Assembly: GCA_002408085.1 (NCBI GenBank)
Contig: DHQL01000016.1
Location: 31,395 to 95,394 of the forward strand
Reading direction: 5' to 3'
Length of the DNA: 64,000 nucleotides
From: Spirochaeta sp. UBA5339
GTDB taxonomy: Bacteria; Spirochaetota; Spirochaetia; DSM-2461
The translations under genes were made by a program, and so were the position numbers. Shown piece after piece: positions 1 through 8,268 of the stretch (positions are counted from its first letter, which is position 1; the number at the start of each line of letters is the position of its first letter). The notes beneath the pieces are model-generated. The model searched no databases and was not told the origin of the DNA. It saw only the letters and a list, made by a program, of their open reading frames with translations.

Positions 1-1
1 G

Positions 2-76
2 GGCAAACTCCAGGGCGACCTCTACAAGGAGCCCGACCCCCAACTGGAACTGAATCTCTTTGCAGCAGAACCCTGA
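2..76 (+). CDS. 3' end of an unidentified gene (partial)
   Basis: Only the last 24 codons lie in the window, ending in TGA at 74-76. The tail reads ...DPQLELNLFAAEP. An acidic-hydrophobic 'QLxLF' stretch near a C-terminus occurs in some MutS proteins, but the fragment is too short to name the gene. The next gene starts about 55 bases downstream on the same strand. Confidence 0.45.
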   Translation, partial: GKLQGDLYKEPDPQLELNLFAAEP

Positions 77-131
77 AATCTCCATATAAAAATATGGAAC
101 TTCACCTCACGGATTTATATAATTGGGTTTT

Positions 132-761
132 ATGGGATTATACATATTCGGACAGGCCGCAGTCGCGGTATTTGCAATTACAGGAGTCCTCGCCGCCGTA
201 CGAAAGGACAGAGACCTCCTCGGACTGGTTATTCTGGGAATGGTTACCGCCCTGGGCGGAGGAACCCTCAGAGACATGATACTGGATGTTCCGGTATTCT
301 GGATTGAAGACACCAACTACCTCGCCGTTTCAGCAGCAGCCGGCGCCGCCACCTTCTTTCTGATGAAAATCACAATCATCAACGAAGCCCGTTCCCGGCT
401 CCTCCTCTACTTCGACGCCCTGGGTGTGGCCTTCTTCTGTATCTTCGCCTTCGAAAAAACCATAACCCTGGGACACTCCTTCCCGGTGGCCATCATCATG
501 TCCTTCTTTACCGGAATGGCAGGAGGCGCCATGCGCGACGTCATCACAGGCCGTCCCAACCTCCTACTCACCAAAGAGCTCTACGCCACGCCCCCCCTCA
601 CAGGAAGCATCCTCTACGGCATCCTGCGCAACACGGAAATGGACCCCGCCCGGGCCGGCCTTATCGCGGTCCTCTTTATCTTCCTCTTCCGCTCGGCGGC
701 CATCTTCTTCCGCCTCCACATGCCCGAATGGCTGGTCAACCAGAGAGATCACGAGCACTGA
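132..761 (+). CDS. TRIC-like / UPF0126 family membrane protein
   Basis: A 209-residue integral membrane protein of the UPF0126 family (YicG-like, distantly related to TRIC cation channels). The family has two tandem three-helix repeats. Both signature loops are visible: GGGTLRDMILDVPVFW near residue 45 and GGAMRDVITGRPNLLL near residue 130. Several hydrophobic segments fit about seven membrane spans. Family members are thought to carry cations or small metabolites; the substrate here is unknown. I chose the ATG at 132 over an in-frame TTG at 123 because the ATG leads straight into the hydrophobic segment and no ribosome site favours the TTG. Nothing in the downstream context points to a partner. 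Confidence 0.85.
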   Translation: MGLYIFGQAAVAVFAITGVLAAVRKDRDLLGLVILGMVTALGGGTLRDMILDVPVFWIEDTNYLAVSAAAGAATFFLMKITIINEARSRLLLYFDALGVAFFCIFAFEKTITLGHSFPVAIIMSFFTGMAGGAMRDVITGRPNLLLTKELYATPPLTGSILYGILRNTEMDPARAGLIAVLFIFLFRSAAIFFRLHMPEWLVNQRDHEH

Positions 762-1000
762 TCTTTATCCTTGGCAAAACCCCGCCTGCTTCTTCAAAGC
801 AGCCGGGGCCGGGCTATCCGTTCCAACAGCCTCTTCCTTCCGGCTTAATCCGGCTTGCTCCGCGCCGCCGGGCCGGAAGGACCTGTTTCCACTTCTATCC
901 CTTTTTGTTTCAGGTGAGCCTTTGGTTGGTTTGCTATAAATGAATCTTTGCCGGTAAAGTTTCAGATTTTCCCTTTTTCCTCGGCAACAATAAAATCACA
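762..1000. other. Intergenic stretch with GC-rich inverted repeats
   Basis: No gene is visible. The stretch contains a short hairpin (CTGCTT...AAGCAG near 788-804). A longer GC-rich pair of arms (TTCCGGC near 837 and GCCGGAA near 873) is followed by pyrimidine-rich sequence. These could end transcription of the upstream membrane-protein gene, although the U-tract is poor. Base composition falls sharply after about 940, where the AT-rich abiE region begins. Confidence 0.4.
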
Positions 1001-1029
1001 TTGATTTTAATGCCGTAATCAGACATAAT
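1001..1029 (+). promoter_or_regulatory. Sigma-70-type promoter of abiEi-abiEii
   Basis: TTGATT at 1001-1006 and CATAAT at 1024-1029 are separated by 17 bases, close to the consensus. The element lies about 50 bases upstream of the antitoxin start and is the only good promoter between the two genes. Confidence 0.6.
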
Positions 1030-1076
1030 ATATATAGATATGTATAAATGCACACTGATTGTTTGAAAGGAAAGTA

Positions 1077-1670
1077 ATGAGAAGTAATATAATTAGAACA
1101 TTCAAAAATAACGGTGGTCAACTTCATATGGCAGAAGCCATAAAAAAAGGAGTGACACGTTATATGCTTTATTCACTAAGGGATGAGGGAGTTCTTGAAC
1201 AGATCAGCAGGGGAATATTCAGACTGGCTGAGATGCCTCCTCTAAGTAATCCGGATCTGGCAACTATTGCTCTAAGATCATCAAAAGCAGTTATCTGCCT
1301 CACATCTGCTCTGTCCTTTCATAATATTACGACTCAAATTCCTCATGAGGTATCAATTGCTCTTCCCAGGATTTCCCATACTCCAAGAATTGAATTCCCA
1401 CCAATTCAGGTTCATCGATACAATGACGCATCCTATCAAGCTGGAATTGAGAAATATAGGACTGATGGAGTTGTTCTGAAAGTTTATAATCCGGAAAAGA
1501 CACTGGCCGACTGTTTCAAATTCCGAAATGTGATAGGAATGGATATTGTCCTGGAAGCACTGAAACTATATAGAACCAGAATGGACTTTAAAGCCAATAA
1601 GATTCTTGAATATGCAAAGATCAACAGAGTTGAAAAGATAATACACCCATATCTGGAGATGATGATATGA
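1077..1670 (+). CDS. abiEi: AbiEi-family type IV antitoxin / transcriptional repressor
   Basis: A 197-residue protein of the AbiEi family, the antitoxin and autorepressor of AbiE-type abortive infection systems. An N-terminal winged helix-turn-helix (about residues 5-55, with GVTRYMLYSLRDEGVLEQIS) is followed by the AbiEi C-terminal domain, including the typical motif NPEKTLADCFKFRN near residue 140. The ATG at 1077 is preceded by GAAAGGAAAG, a good ribosome site, so an upstream TTG at 1059 is rejected. Its stop overlaps the start of the toxin gene (ATGA at 1667-1670), as is usual for abiE pairs. In intact systems it represses its own promoter and neutralises the nucleotidyltransferase toxin. 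The partner here is disrupted, so its present role is uncertain. Confidence 0.85.
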   Translation: MRSNIIRTFKNNGGQLHMAEAIKKGVTRYMLYSLRDEGVLEQISRGIFRLAEMPPLSNPDLATIALRSSKAVICLTSALSFHNITTQIPHEVSIALPRISHTPRIEFPPIQVHRYNDASYQAGIEKYRTDGVVLKVYNPEKTLADCFKFRNVIGMDIVLEALKLYRTRMDFKANKILEYAKINRVEKIIHPYLEMMI

Positions 1671-2557
1671 AATCTCAAAAAAACATTGCGGCATCAGTCA
1701 GGCAAAAATTGCTTAATAAATCCAGAAATGATAAAAGGCCCTTCAATGAGCTACTTCAATATTATGCAATGGAACGTTTTTAATACCGTTTATCAATGTC
1801 ATCATACAAAAAACAATTCATTCTAAAAGGAGCTTTAATGCTAAGAGCATGGAAGTCTCCTGAAACCAGGCCAACAATGGATATTGATATGCTTGGAATA
1901 ACTGAAAATGATATTCTGAAGATTAAGAATCAAATCCTTGAAATTATTCATACGGAAGTAGGTTCTGATGGTATTATCTTTGACTCAGAATCATTACAGA
2001 CTGAAACAATAACTGAAGATGCCGATTACACAGGCATTAGAGTGAGTTTTTTGGGTCATCTGGAGAATGCCCGAGTCAGGATGCAAATAGATATAGGTTT
2101 TGGAGATAAAGTGTATCCAGCTCCAGAGCTAACAGAACTCCCAACTATATTGAACAATCCTGCACCTTCCCTTTTATGTTACAGCAAGGAAAGCGCCATT
2201 GCTGAAAAATTTGAAGCCATGATCAAACTAGGATATTTAAACAGTCGGATGAAGGACTTTTATGACATATGGCTTTTATCCAGACAGTTTCATTTTGAAT
2301 GTCAAAAATTATGCAAGGCTGTATACATGACTCTCGAACAAAGAGGAACCAAAATATCTCACCCGATTGCAGCTTTTTCATTAGATTACACAACAACTCA
2401 TCAGACCATGTGGAAAGCATTTTTGAAAAGATTGAAAATCGATCATGCTCCAGAATCATTCCAGGATATCGTAAAAGAAGTTGAAATTTTCCTTAAACCA
2501 GTGATCGACGACGTAACAGAAGATCCTATTTGGTCACCTGCAGAATCTTGGTCATAA
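1667..2557 (+). pseudogene. abiEii: AbiEii-family nucleotidyltransferase toxin, interrupted by an in-frame TAA
   Basis: The gene begins with ATG at 1667, overlapping the antitoxin stop. It reads 38 codons of a normal AbiEii N-terminus (..SVRQKLLNKSRND...YYAMERF) and then meets TAA at 1781-1783. The same frame continues with YRLSMSSYKKQFILKGALML, which is the expected family sequence, so the TAA replaces one residue (probably Leu TTA) without shifting the frame. The nucleotidyltransferase core is intact downstream: KGALML, then TMDIDML, the metal-binding DxD region. Translation could restart at ATG 1796 and give a 253-residue product lacking the first helices; no clear ribosome site precedes it. 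The gene is therefore either inactive, expressed by restart or readthrough, or affected by a base-call error. Confidence 0.8.
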
Positions 2558-2645
2558 ATACCAATTATTTCAGTTTTTCATGCATCCCTAAATGATTTTC
2601 AAATTCGAATAGATAAATCTAATATTGTTACTCTATATTCTTATT

Positions 2646-3528
2646 ATGAACAACTCCATAAGGATCTTGATAGACGCAGTGCTTTTCCTTATAGCCGGTA
2701 AATCTTCAGCTTTCAGAAAGTATGCTCTTCTTCAAAAGGAGAATGAAATCTTAAGAAGAAGACTGAAACTCTCAGGGAAGAGAGTCCAATTCACCGATCA
2801 GGACAGGTCGTTTATTGCCAGGCTCACTCTATTGGATAAAAGGCTTCTTTCAAAGCTGACCATTGTTACCCCTCAGACTGTACTTCGCTACTGGCAGAAG
2901 AAAGCTTCCAGGCGCTGGTGCTCCTCTACCGGAAATGTAACCGGCAGACCAAGGGTCACAAAACAGATCAGGAACCTTGTCCTGGAGATGAAAAGGAGAA
3001 ACCATCTCTGGGGCTACTCCCGGATAGCCGGTGAGTGTAAGGCTATGAATCTGACTGTTTCCAAGGACTCTGTTAGACGGATCATCAGGTCAGGCTGGAA
3101 AAACGGTGATCTTGTTCCCTCAGGTTCCTGGAAACTGTTCCTACAGACTCATTGGGATTCCCTCTTCGCCTGTGATTTTATGACTGTGGAAACTCTCTTC
3201 GGCTACAGATTCTATGTTTTCTTTTTGATGCGAGTAAAGGACCGGAAGATCATGCAGTTTGGCATTACAAAGAATCCGAACATGGAGTTTTTGAAGAATC
3301 AGTTCAGGGCATTTACTTATGATCAGGACAGGGAAATACATATGATCCACGACAACTCCGGAGAGTTCAGGCATTTCCCGTACAGAGACTTTGGCATCAA
3401 CAGTGTGAGGATCACACCCTACTCTCCAGACACTCCGTCCTGATGGGACTGAGCCTGAATGTTTTGGTGAGATCAAGTCCAAGCCTGTACTCTTTGGGCT
3501 GCAGCATCACTATTACAGAGCTGCTTAA
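2646..3528 (+). pseudogene. Integrase-core (DDE) transposase remnant with internal deletion
   Basis: The reading frame from ATG 2646 encodes an N-terminal helical region, a helix-turn-helix (SKLTIVTPQTVLRYWQKK), the WGYSRIAGE motif and the first part of an rve-type DDE catalytic core (ACDFMTVETLFGYRFYVFF). It then breaks at about 3430-3443. Sequence in the next frame, 3448-3528, encodes GEIKSKPVLFGLQHHYYRAA and a stop, which matches the usual C-terminus of this transposase group. The middle segment, including the expected catalytic Glu region, is missing. No terminal inverted repeats were found by eye. This is a decayed insertion at the edge of the cargo island. Confidence 0.75.
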
Positions 3529-3762
3529 GAATTTCAAAAAAGCGAAAAATAGAACTTCTCATCTCTTCCAGGATGGCAGAGGTATACTCGGAAAGTAACC
3601 TGGATTGTCCGAATTCCAAGAAATTCCATCAAAAATCTGATCCCTTCGCTAAAATGTCAAAGATCTTGTTGTTTAGGATCTGATATTGAAAGATTTCTGA
3701 ATGGAAAATCTATCAATATTTATATGTAAATTCCTTTGTAAGAGTTTTGCGATAGTACGCTA

Positions 3763-5076
3763 TTAAGGCATTCCTTCAAGTCTTACTTCATCCCAGCGGT
3801 CACCATATTTTGCCTTTAGAGCAGCCATCTTCAACGCCTGTGTTTCCGGAGATCCAATATAACCTTCATAATTACTCCGTTTATCTTCTAGAAATGCCAA
3901 TAGTGTCCAATTACTTCCATCTTCTGTCGTCCAGATTTCATAATAGTTATATAGATAGATCTTATCATTAAACACAACTGCATGGAATTCCGATGCAGGA
4001 GAATAAGTATCGTAAATGGCTCTGTATTGTGCCTGATACGCTGTCAGAATTTCTTCTTTGCTGAAACTGTATTGGGAATATTTATCAATCAGTTCCCAAT
4101 ACTCCAGATCATCTGGATTCGGATCGTGTTCTACATAATACCGTATGGCAGTTTCTTTTTCCTGAGGCAAATCATCTCGGACTCTGGCAATCTGTTCCCA
4201 GTCTCTTCCGTTAGTACTTCGCCAGACATCGTTATATGATCCCTCCAGTTCTTCAATTGGATCGAAGTATGCATTATGACCAGGACTGTTCCAACCACCT
4301 CCACCTAATAGATATAGATAACCATTGTATTCGACCAAATCGAATCCCTTTCGGTAGCTTTCGGGATAATTTCCGATAAGAGAAGTTTTTATACCCGGAT
4401 CAAGTTCAATATCAACCCAGGTTTCTCCGTCCGAGGTGATATATAAACCTTCTTCACTTCCCAGAATTATCATTTGGTCTTGAAAAGCTATAGCATCATA
4501 ATTACTATATGCTTCTTTTAAGGGAGAAGGTACAGATTGCCAATTTAGGACGTCATTAGTTACCCAAGCATCTCTTTCTCCAATTCCGCCAAACATCCAG
4601 AGTCTATCTTTAAAAATAATCAAATCAGATTCATTTCTTTTAACAAATGGAAAATCACCATCTATCGGTATCCAAGAGATAAAATCTTTGCTTCGTTTTA
4701 AATCATTTTCATCAAGTCTTTCACCTATAGCGATAAGTTCGTCATTGAAATCACATATTGAGTATTGTGTAGAGCTTACTCCCCATGGTATGTCATAGTT
4801 CTGATCATCCTCAACTACTTTTTTGAAATGAATACCATCTTGAGAATTCCATATATCAGTCACATATTTACTCTTTCCACTCCATGGATTTATATTTCCA
4901 CCATACAACCATATCTGACCTTTCCACATACAAATATTATAACCAATACGCTTTGTAAAATAATCATCCTTTTCAATAACAATAGGTAATCTACTGGTTT
5001 CTGTATCTTGACAATATACTAAAGGAAAGCTCCATAGAATAAATAGTATAAAACCAAAAGATAGCTTTGTTTTCAT
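3763..5076 (-). CDS. Exported beta-propeller-like protein; possible immunity partner of the adjacent peptidase
   Basis: A 437-residue protein with a typical signal sequence (MKTKLSFGFILFILWS..., ending near VYCQD). It could be cleaved by signal peptidase I or be a lipoprotein with a weak lipobox. The mature part carries about six repeats of the form 'W.S.DG..W' (TSDGETWVDI, STNGRDWEQI, TEDGSNWTLL), interleaved with 'D.L...GG' strands, as in six-bladed kelch or BNR-type propellers. An upstream in-frame ATG at 5130 would add 18 residues before the signal; I prefer 5076. It lies downstream of the M15-type effector on the same strand, is AT-rich like that gene, and has no recognisable enzyme motif. 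Its export would suit a periplasmic immunity protein against a peptidoglycan-targeting effector; that is inference only. Confidence 0.6.
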   Translation of the reverse strand: MKTKLSFGFILFILWSFPLVYCQDTETSRLPIVIEKDDYFTKRIGYNICMWKGQIWLYGGNINPWSGKSKYVTDIWNSQDGIHFKKVVEDDQNYDIPWGVSSTQYSICDFNDELIAIGERLDENDLKRSKDFISWIPIDGDFPFVKRNESDLIIFKDRLWMFGGIGERDAWVTNDVLNWQSVPSPLKEAYSNYDAIAFQDQMIILGSEEGLYITSDGETWVDIELDPGIKTSLIGNYPESYRKGFDLVEYNGYLYLLGGGGWNSPGHNAYFDPIEELEGSYNDVWRSTNGRDWEQIARVRDDLPQEKETAIRYYVEHDPNPDDLEYWELIDKYSQYSFSKEEILTAYQAQYRAIYDTYSPASEFHAVVFNDKIYLYNYYEIWTTEDGSNWTLLAFLEDKRSNYEGYIGSPETQALKMAALKAKYGDRWDEVRLEGMP

Positions 5077-5149
5077 GCTTTTTCTAACCCCTAAAAAAAT
5101 CTTTAATTTCATCGAATCCATTATTTCCATACAGGAAAATATGCATTCT

Positions 5150-5240
5150 CCCTGTGAAAAATATCAAACTGAGTATGCCATATAGCACCACAGCAAATAC
5201 CGGCACCTCCCATGATCGAATAAAGTTTTCCTCAGGGTAA
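5150..5240 (-). pseudogene. Decayed duplicate of the 3' end of the M15 peptidase gene
   Basis: Read on the minus strand, this stretch can be aligned by eye with the last part of the peptidase gene at about 5340-5447. It has GGAGGTGCCGG against GGTGGTGCAGG, then a conserved CTATGGCATAC against CTATATGGCATACTC-type block, encoding an MGGAG-like and a WHTQFDIFH-like segment in place of MGGAG and WHTQLDVMHW. Frame-breaking differences are present. It resembles the orphan 3' tips left behind when polymorphic effectors are replaced. Confidence 0.6.
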
Positions 5241-5275
5241 TAAAAATAGTAATGAAAAATGAATATATTAATTTC

Positions 5276-7468
5276 TCAGCATGGTTTCTCCTGCTCTCGG
5301 AAGTATAGATTAATTGACTCCAAGCCTTCATCCCACTCTGGCCTATTACCATCTTGCCAATGCATAACATCAAGCTGTGTATGCCATAGAGCTCCCCAGT
5401 CAAAACCTGCACCACCCATGGATCTTATAAAATCTTCTTCAAAACCTAGAATTTCTTCATTTATGGCTTCTTTATATCTGTCCCAATCTCTTTTTTCTGA
5501 AAGAAGAGTTCGAAGACCACTATAATCGTTACTCGATATTAGAATTGCTTTGCAAGAATCATAGTTGTCTGCCCTTATATCTTTAATTCTCTGAATAGCC
5601 GATAAGAACTCATCGACTGTGTCAACTTTTTCATTATTATTTGCTGCTCTAACTAGATTATTAACGTTTGTCTGAAAAATCTGATTATCATTCGTTGGAT
5701 CTGTGTAAAATATATACTGCTTATTATTTCCTGGATCAAAGTCCAAGGCAGCTCCAAAGGCGTGGAAACTCAATGTATCGCTTCCAGCTATAAAACGGGG
5801 ATTGTATCCACCCCACCCATTTGCAAACAGGAATCTTTCATTTGGTGTATCATCACTGTTCATTGAATTATTGATGTTATTATAGGCCAATAACCGTTTC
5901 TGTTCATTGGTTAAAGAAGTAGTCCCTGCAAGCTTACCACCATAATCCAGTAGAGCATCGTTCATTTTATCAACCATTCTTTTGTTAATGGGTATCCATT
6001 TACCAGCAGTATTCGGCCGTTCTTCAGAAATATCTCTGGTGTTCCCATCCCGGAAGTTGTACCAGGTAATATTCTGCCGATACCACTCTATTGGACCACC
6101 TGCCATAAATACTTCATCATAAGCATTCAGCGAAGCATATAAATCACTATATTTATCTTTATCGGATAATTGGAGATTATTTTTCAGTACATCATCTGCA
6201 GCATTCCAACTATCTTCAGCATCATAGAATCTCCTATGGAGCCGATTTAAAGCCAGCTTCATACTTGAGCCATGGTTTTCAAGTGTACTTAAAAGACTAT
6301 CCCATTTCTGCTCTAACCAGGACAGTTCAGGATCAGACGTTATAATAGCGCTGATGACTGTTGAAATATCGTTGAAATCATCCGATTCAATAACTTCGCC
6401 AACATTTTCTTCATATACTCCACTGGCATTCCAAGACCACAGTTCCGTATCAATATTCTGAGAGTATGTATGTACCAGTCCAGCTATTTCCATCAGCCGT
6501 GCAACTTCCTCTTGGGGGATATCAATGCCAACTTTTAAAAGAATATTATGCAAACCGCCTTCAATTCCATTTGCTCCAACTTTTAGATTGTTATGCCTTT
6601 GTATAATTCTATCATCTTTCCTGAGAAATCCATCCTTCTCATATTCCAAACCATTCTCAATGAGTTTCCAGTAATCCGCTTGAGAACTGAATACTCTGTT
6701 TATAACTTTACTCAAAACTCCATCACCAAAAAGACGTCCAACCTGCTTTAGCATTTCAAAATTCTTATGCAGTATATTAGAAGCATAGCTGTTCTCTTGT
6801 AGCAACGAATTTGTAAAAATAATATCTGATTTAACTGCAGAACGAGTATCTTCAGGGTTTTTCATATTAAGCCCGTCTCTGTGCATTTCATGAGAAAGAA
6901 TCAAACTTGACTGCATTAGATTTGTCTTGTTTTCAAAAGAATCAAAGTCTGTTGATAAATGATATACTTTCCGGCCGTTTGATCTTGTTGTCTTTCCTCT
7001 TGCTTCTTTTGGATCAAGATCAAATAGAATATCCGATTCACCATCCAAATATTCAACTATACTCAGTCTGGCGATTTCATCGCCATGTTTCCAAACAACC
7101 TTCAGCATTTCTCTGACTTGAATATCTTCAACTTCATTTATAAAATCAGAGATACTCCTTGCGGGCCTTGATGTTATGTGGCTTGAATTGATCTCAAGGG
7201 AATCTAGGTTTTTCAGATATCCATCTCTTAGACTCAATAGATCATCCCGTTTCAAATTACGTATTTCTCTCTCTAGTTCATTGAATTCTGAAATTGACAT
7301 CATACTTGCTATTTCATTCTCGAACTGATACATTTCACCGGCTATATCAGTTTCTTTCAGACCGCTCCATGTACTATGCAGTGCTTTATCCATTTGATTC
7401 AAAAAGAGTATATACAGGTCTATAACTTCCTGCTGCAGATCCTGCAATACCATTGATACACCGCTCAT
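5276..7468 (-). CDS. Large protein with C-terminal M15-type (VanY/DD-carboxypeptidase-like) zinc peptidase domain; candidate CIS effector
   Basis: 730 residues without signal peptide. The C-terminal part has the peptidase M15 zinc signature: SFHAFGAALDFD (about residues 562-575, the HxxxxxxD pair) and later GFDWGALW...LDVMHW (about 690-706, the third zinc His and preceding Asp). M15 enzymes cut D-Ala-D-Ala or related peptidoglycan peptides. Near residue 192 there is a second motif, LSHEMHRDG, resembling the HEAHRxG motif seen in large polymorphic-toxin proteins. The rest is helical and unrecognised. It starts one base into the stop of the DUF4157 gene and has a good ribosome site (AAAGGAG). 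Because it lacks a signal, it probably reaches its substrate through the injection machine. Strongly AT-rich relative to the CIS core. Confidence 0.7.
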   Translation of the reverse strand: MSGVSMVLQDLQQEVIDLYILFLNQMDKALHSTWSGLKETDIAGEMYQFENEIASMMSISEFNELEREIRNLKRDDLLSLRDGYLKNLDSLEINSSHITSRPARSISDFINEVEDIQVREMLKVVWKHGDEIARLSIVEYLDGESDILFDLDPKEARGKTTRSNGRKVYHLSTDFDSFENKTNLMQSSLILSHEMHRDGLNMKNPEDTRSAVKSDIIFTNSLLQENSYASNILHKNFEMLKQVGRLFGDGVLSKVINRVFSSQADYWKLIENGLEYEKDGFLRKDDRIIQRHNNLKVGANGIEGGLHNILLKVGIDIPQEEVARLMEIAGLVHTYSQNIDTELWSWNASGVYEENVGEVIESDDFNDISTVISAIITSDPELSWLEQKWDSLLSTLENHGSSMKLALNRLHRRFYDAEDSWNAADDVLKNNLQLSDKDKYSDLYASLNAYDEVFMAGGPIEWYRQNITWYNFRDGNTRDISEERPNTAGKWIPINKRMVDKMNDALLDYGGKLAGTTSLTNEQKRLLAYNNINNSMNSDDTPNERFLFANGWGGYNPRFIAGSDTLSFHAFGAALDFDPGNNKQYIFYTDPTNDNQIFQTNVNNLVRAANNNEKVDTVDEFLSAIQRIKDIRADNYDSCKAILISSNDYSGLRTLLSEKRDWDRYKEAINEEILGFEEDFIRSMGGAGFDWGALWHTQLDVMHWQDGNRPEWDEGLESINLYFREQEKPC

Positions 7469-8259
7469 CAGAAAGCTCCTTTAAGGTATGCAAAAGCTTT
7501 TGAAAGCTCTCTTTCATACTCTTCAGATGTGAGTGAATATTTTTTCTCTTCAAGGGATTCCATCAGAGCATCTTTCGAAAGTTCAACAACATCAGAATAT
7601 TCTTTTTCTGTCAGTATTATCTTTTCACCACTCCTAAGTCGATATTCTATGTGCTTTATACGATCAGCTTCCAACATATCTTCAAGAGTACCAGAACTTT
7701 CATTGCTTTCAGGGCCTTTTAATAATGGACCATTTTCACCAGCAACAGATTTTGATCTTTGGTAACGGGACTGATTATTCAATTCCCCCTTCTCAAGATC
7801 TTCAATTTTTCTATCTGAAAGAAGATTTTCAATCCTTTCTGCATCAGCCTCTAAACCTGCAATATCTTCTACAAATACCATGGAATGGCCATTTTTACTT
7901 TGAAGAACATGCTTAAGTTCATGCACTAGCAGTTTCTGCCCTTCTGCTGAGTATGGTTCGTACATACCTCCGCTGAAATATATGTCCCGCCCGATAGTTA
8001 TTGCACTTGCACGATACTGAGACGTCAGCCTATCAGCTTCCTCGCCCAAATGAATACGAACATCTGAAAGATCAGCGTCAAAGGCATATTCAAGAGCTGT
8101 CATTAATCCAGCGTCAATAGGAAAAACCCTGTCTCTAATCTCAGATTCTATCGGGTAATCAATTACTGCAGTTTTCCGGCTTTCAAAAACCTTAACTTTG
8201 GAAAAGAGATGTTTTGCTTTAGTCATCAGATCCAGACTATTAGCTATCTTATGATTCAT
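7468..8259 (-). CDS. DUF4157 (eCIS core domain) zinc metalloprotease-like protein
   Basis: 263 residues. The region from about residue 42 to 118 matches the eCIS core domain (DUF4157): FDADLSDVRIHLGEEADRL, then AITIGRDIYFSGGMYEP, then LLVHELKHVLQ with the HExxH zinc-binding motif (near residue 112). This domain is a hallmark of cargo-associated proteins in extracellular contractile injection loci, where it is proposed to act on or load effectors. The C-terminal 140 residues are charged and helical, with no recognised domain. It is translationally linked to the downstream M15 effector (one-base overlap), which suggests that the two form a cargo pair. Ribosome site TAGGAGATACTT precedes the ATG. 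Confidence 0.85.
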   Translation of the reverse strand: MNHKIANSLDLMTKAKHLFSKVKVFESRKTAVIDYPIESEIRDRVFPIDAGLMTALEYAFDADLSDVRIHLGEEADRLTSQYRASAITIGRDIYFSGGMYEPYSAEGQKLLVHELKHVLQSKNGHSMVFVEDIAGLEADAERIENLLSDRKIEDLEKGELNNQSRYQRSKSVAGENGPLLKGPESNESSGTLEDMLEADRIKHIEYRLRSGEKIILTEKEYSDVVELSKDALMESLEEKKYSLTSEEYERELSKAFAYLKGAF

Positions 8260-8268
8260 AAGTATCTC

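Noticed and set aside
6880..6910. Motif LSHEMHRDG in the M15 protein as a classical HExxH zincin site
   Set aside because: The spacing is H-E-x-H, not HExxH. It matches the HEAHRxG pattern of large toxin-like proteins instead, so no second protease domain is claimed.
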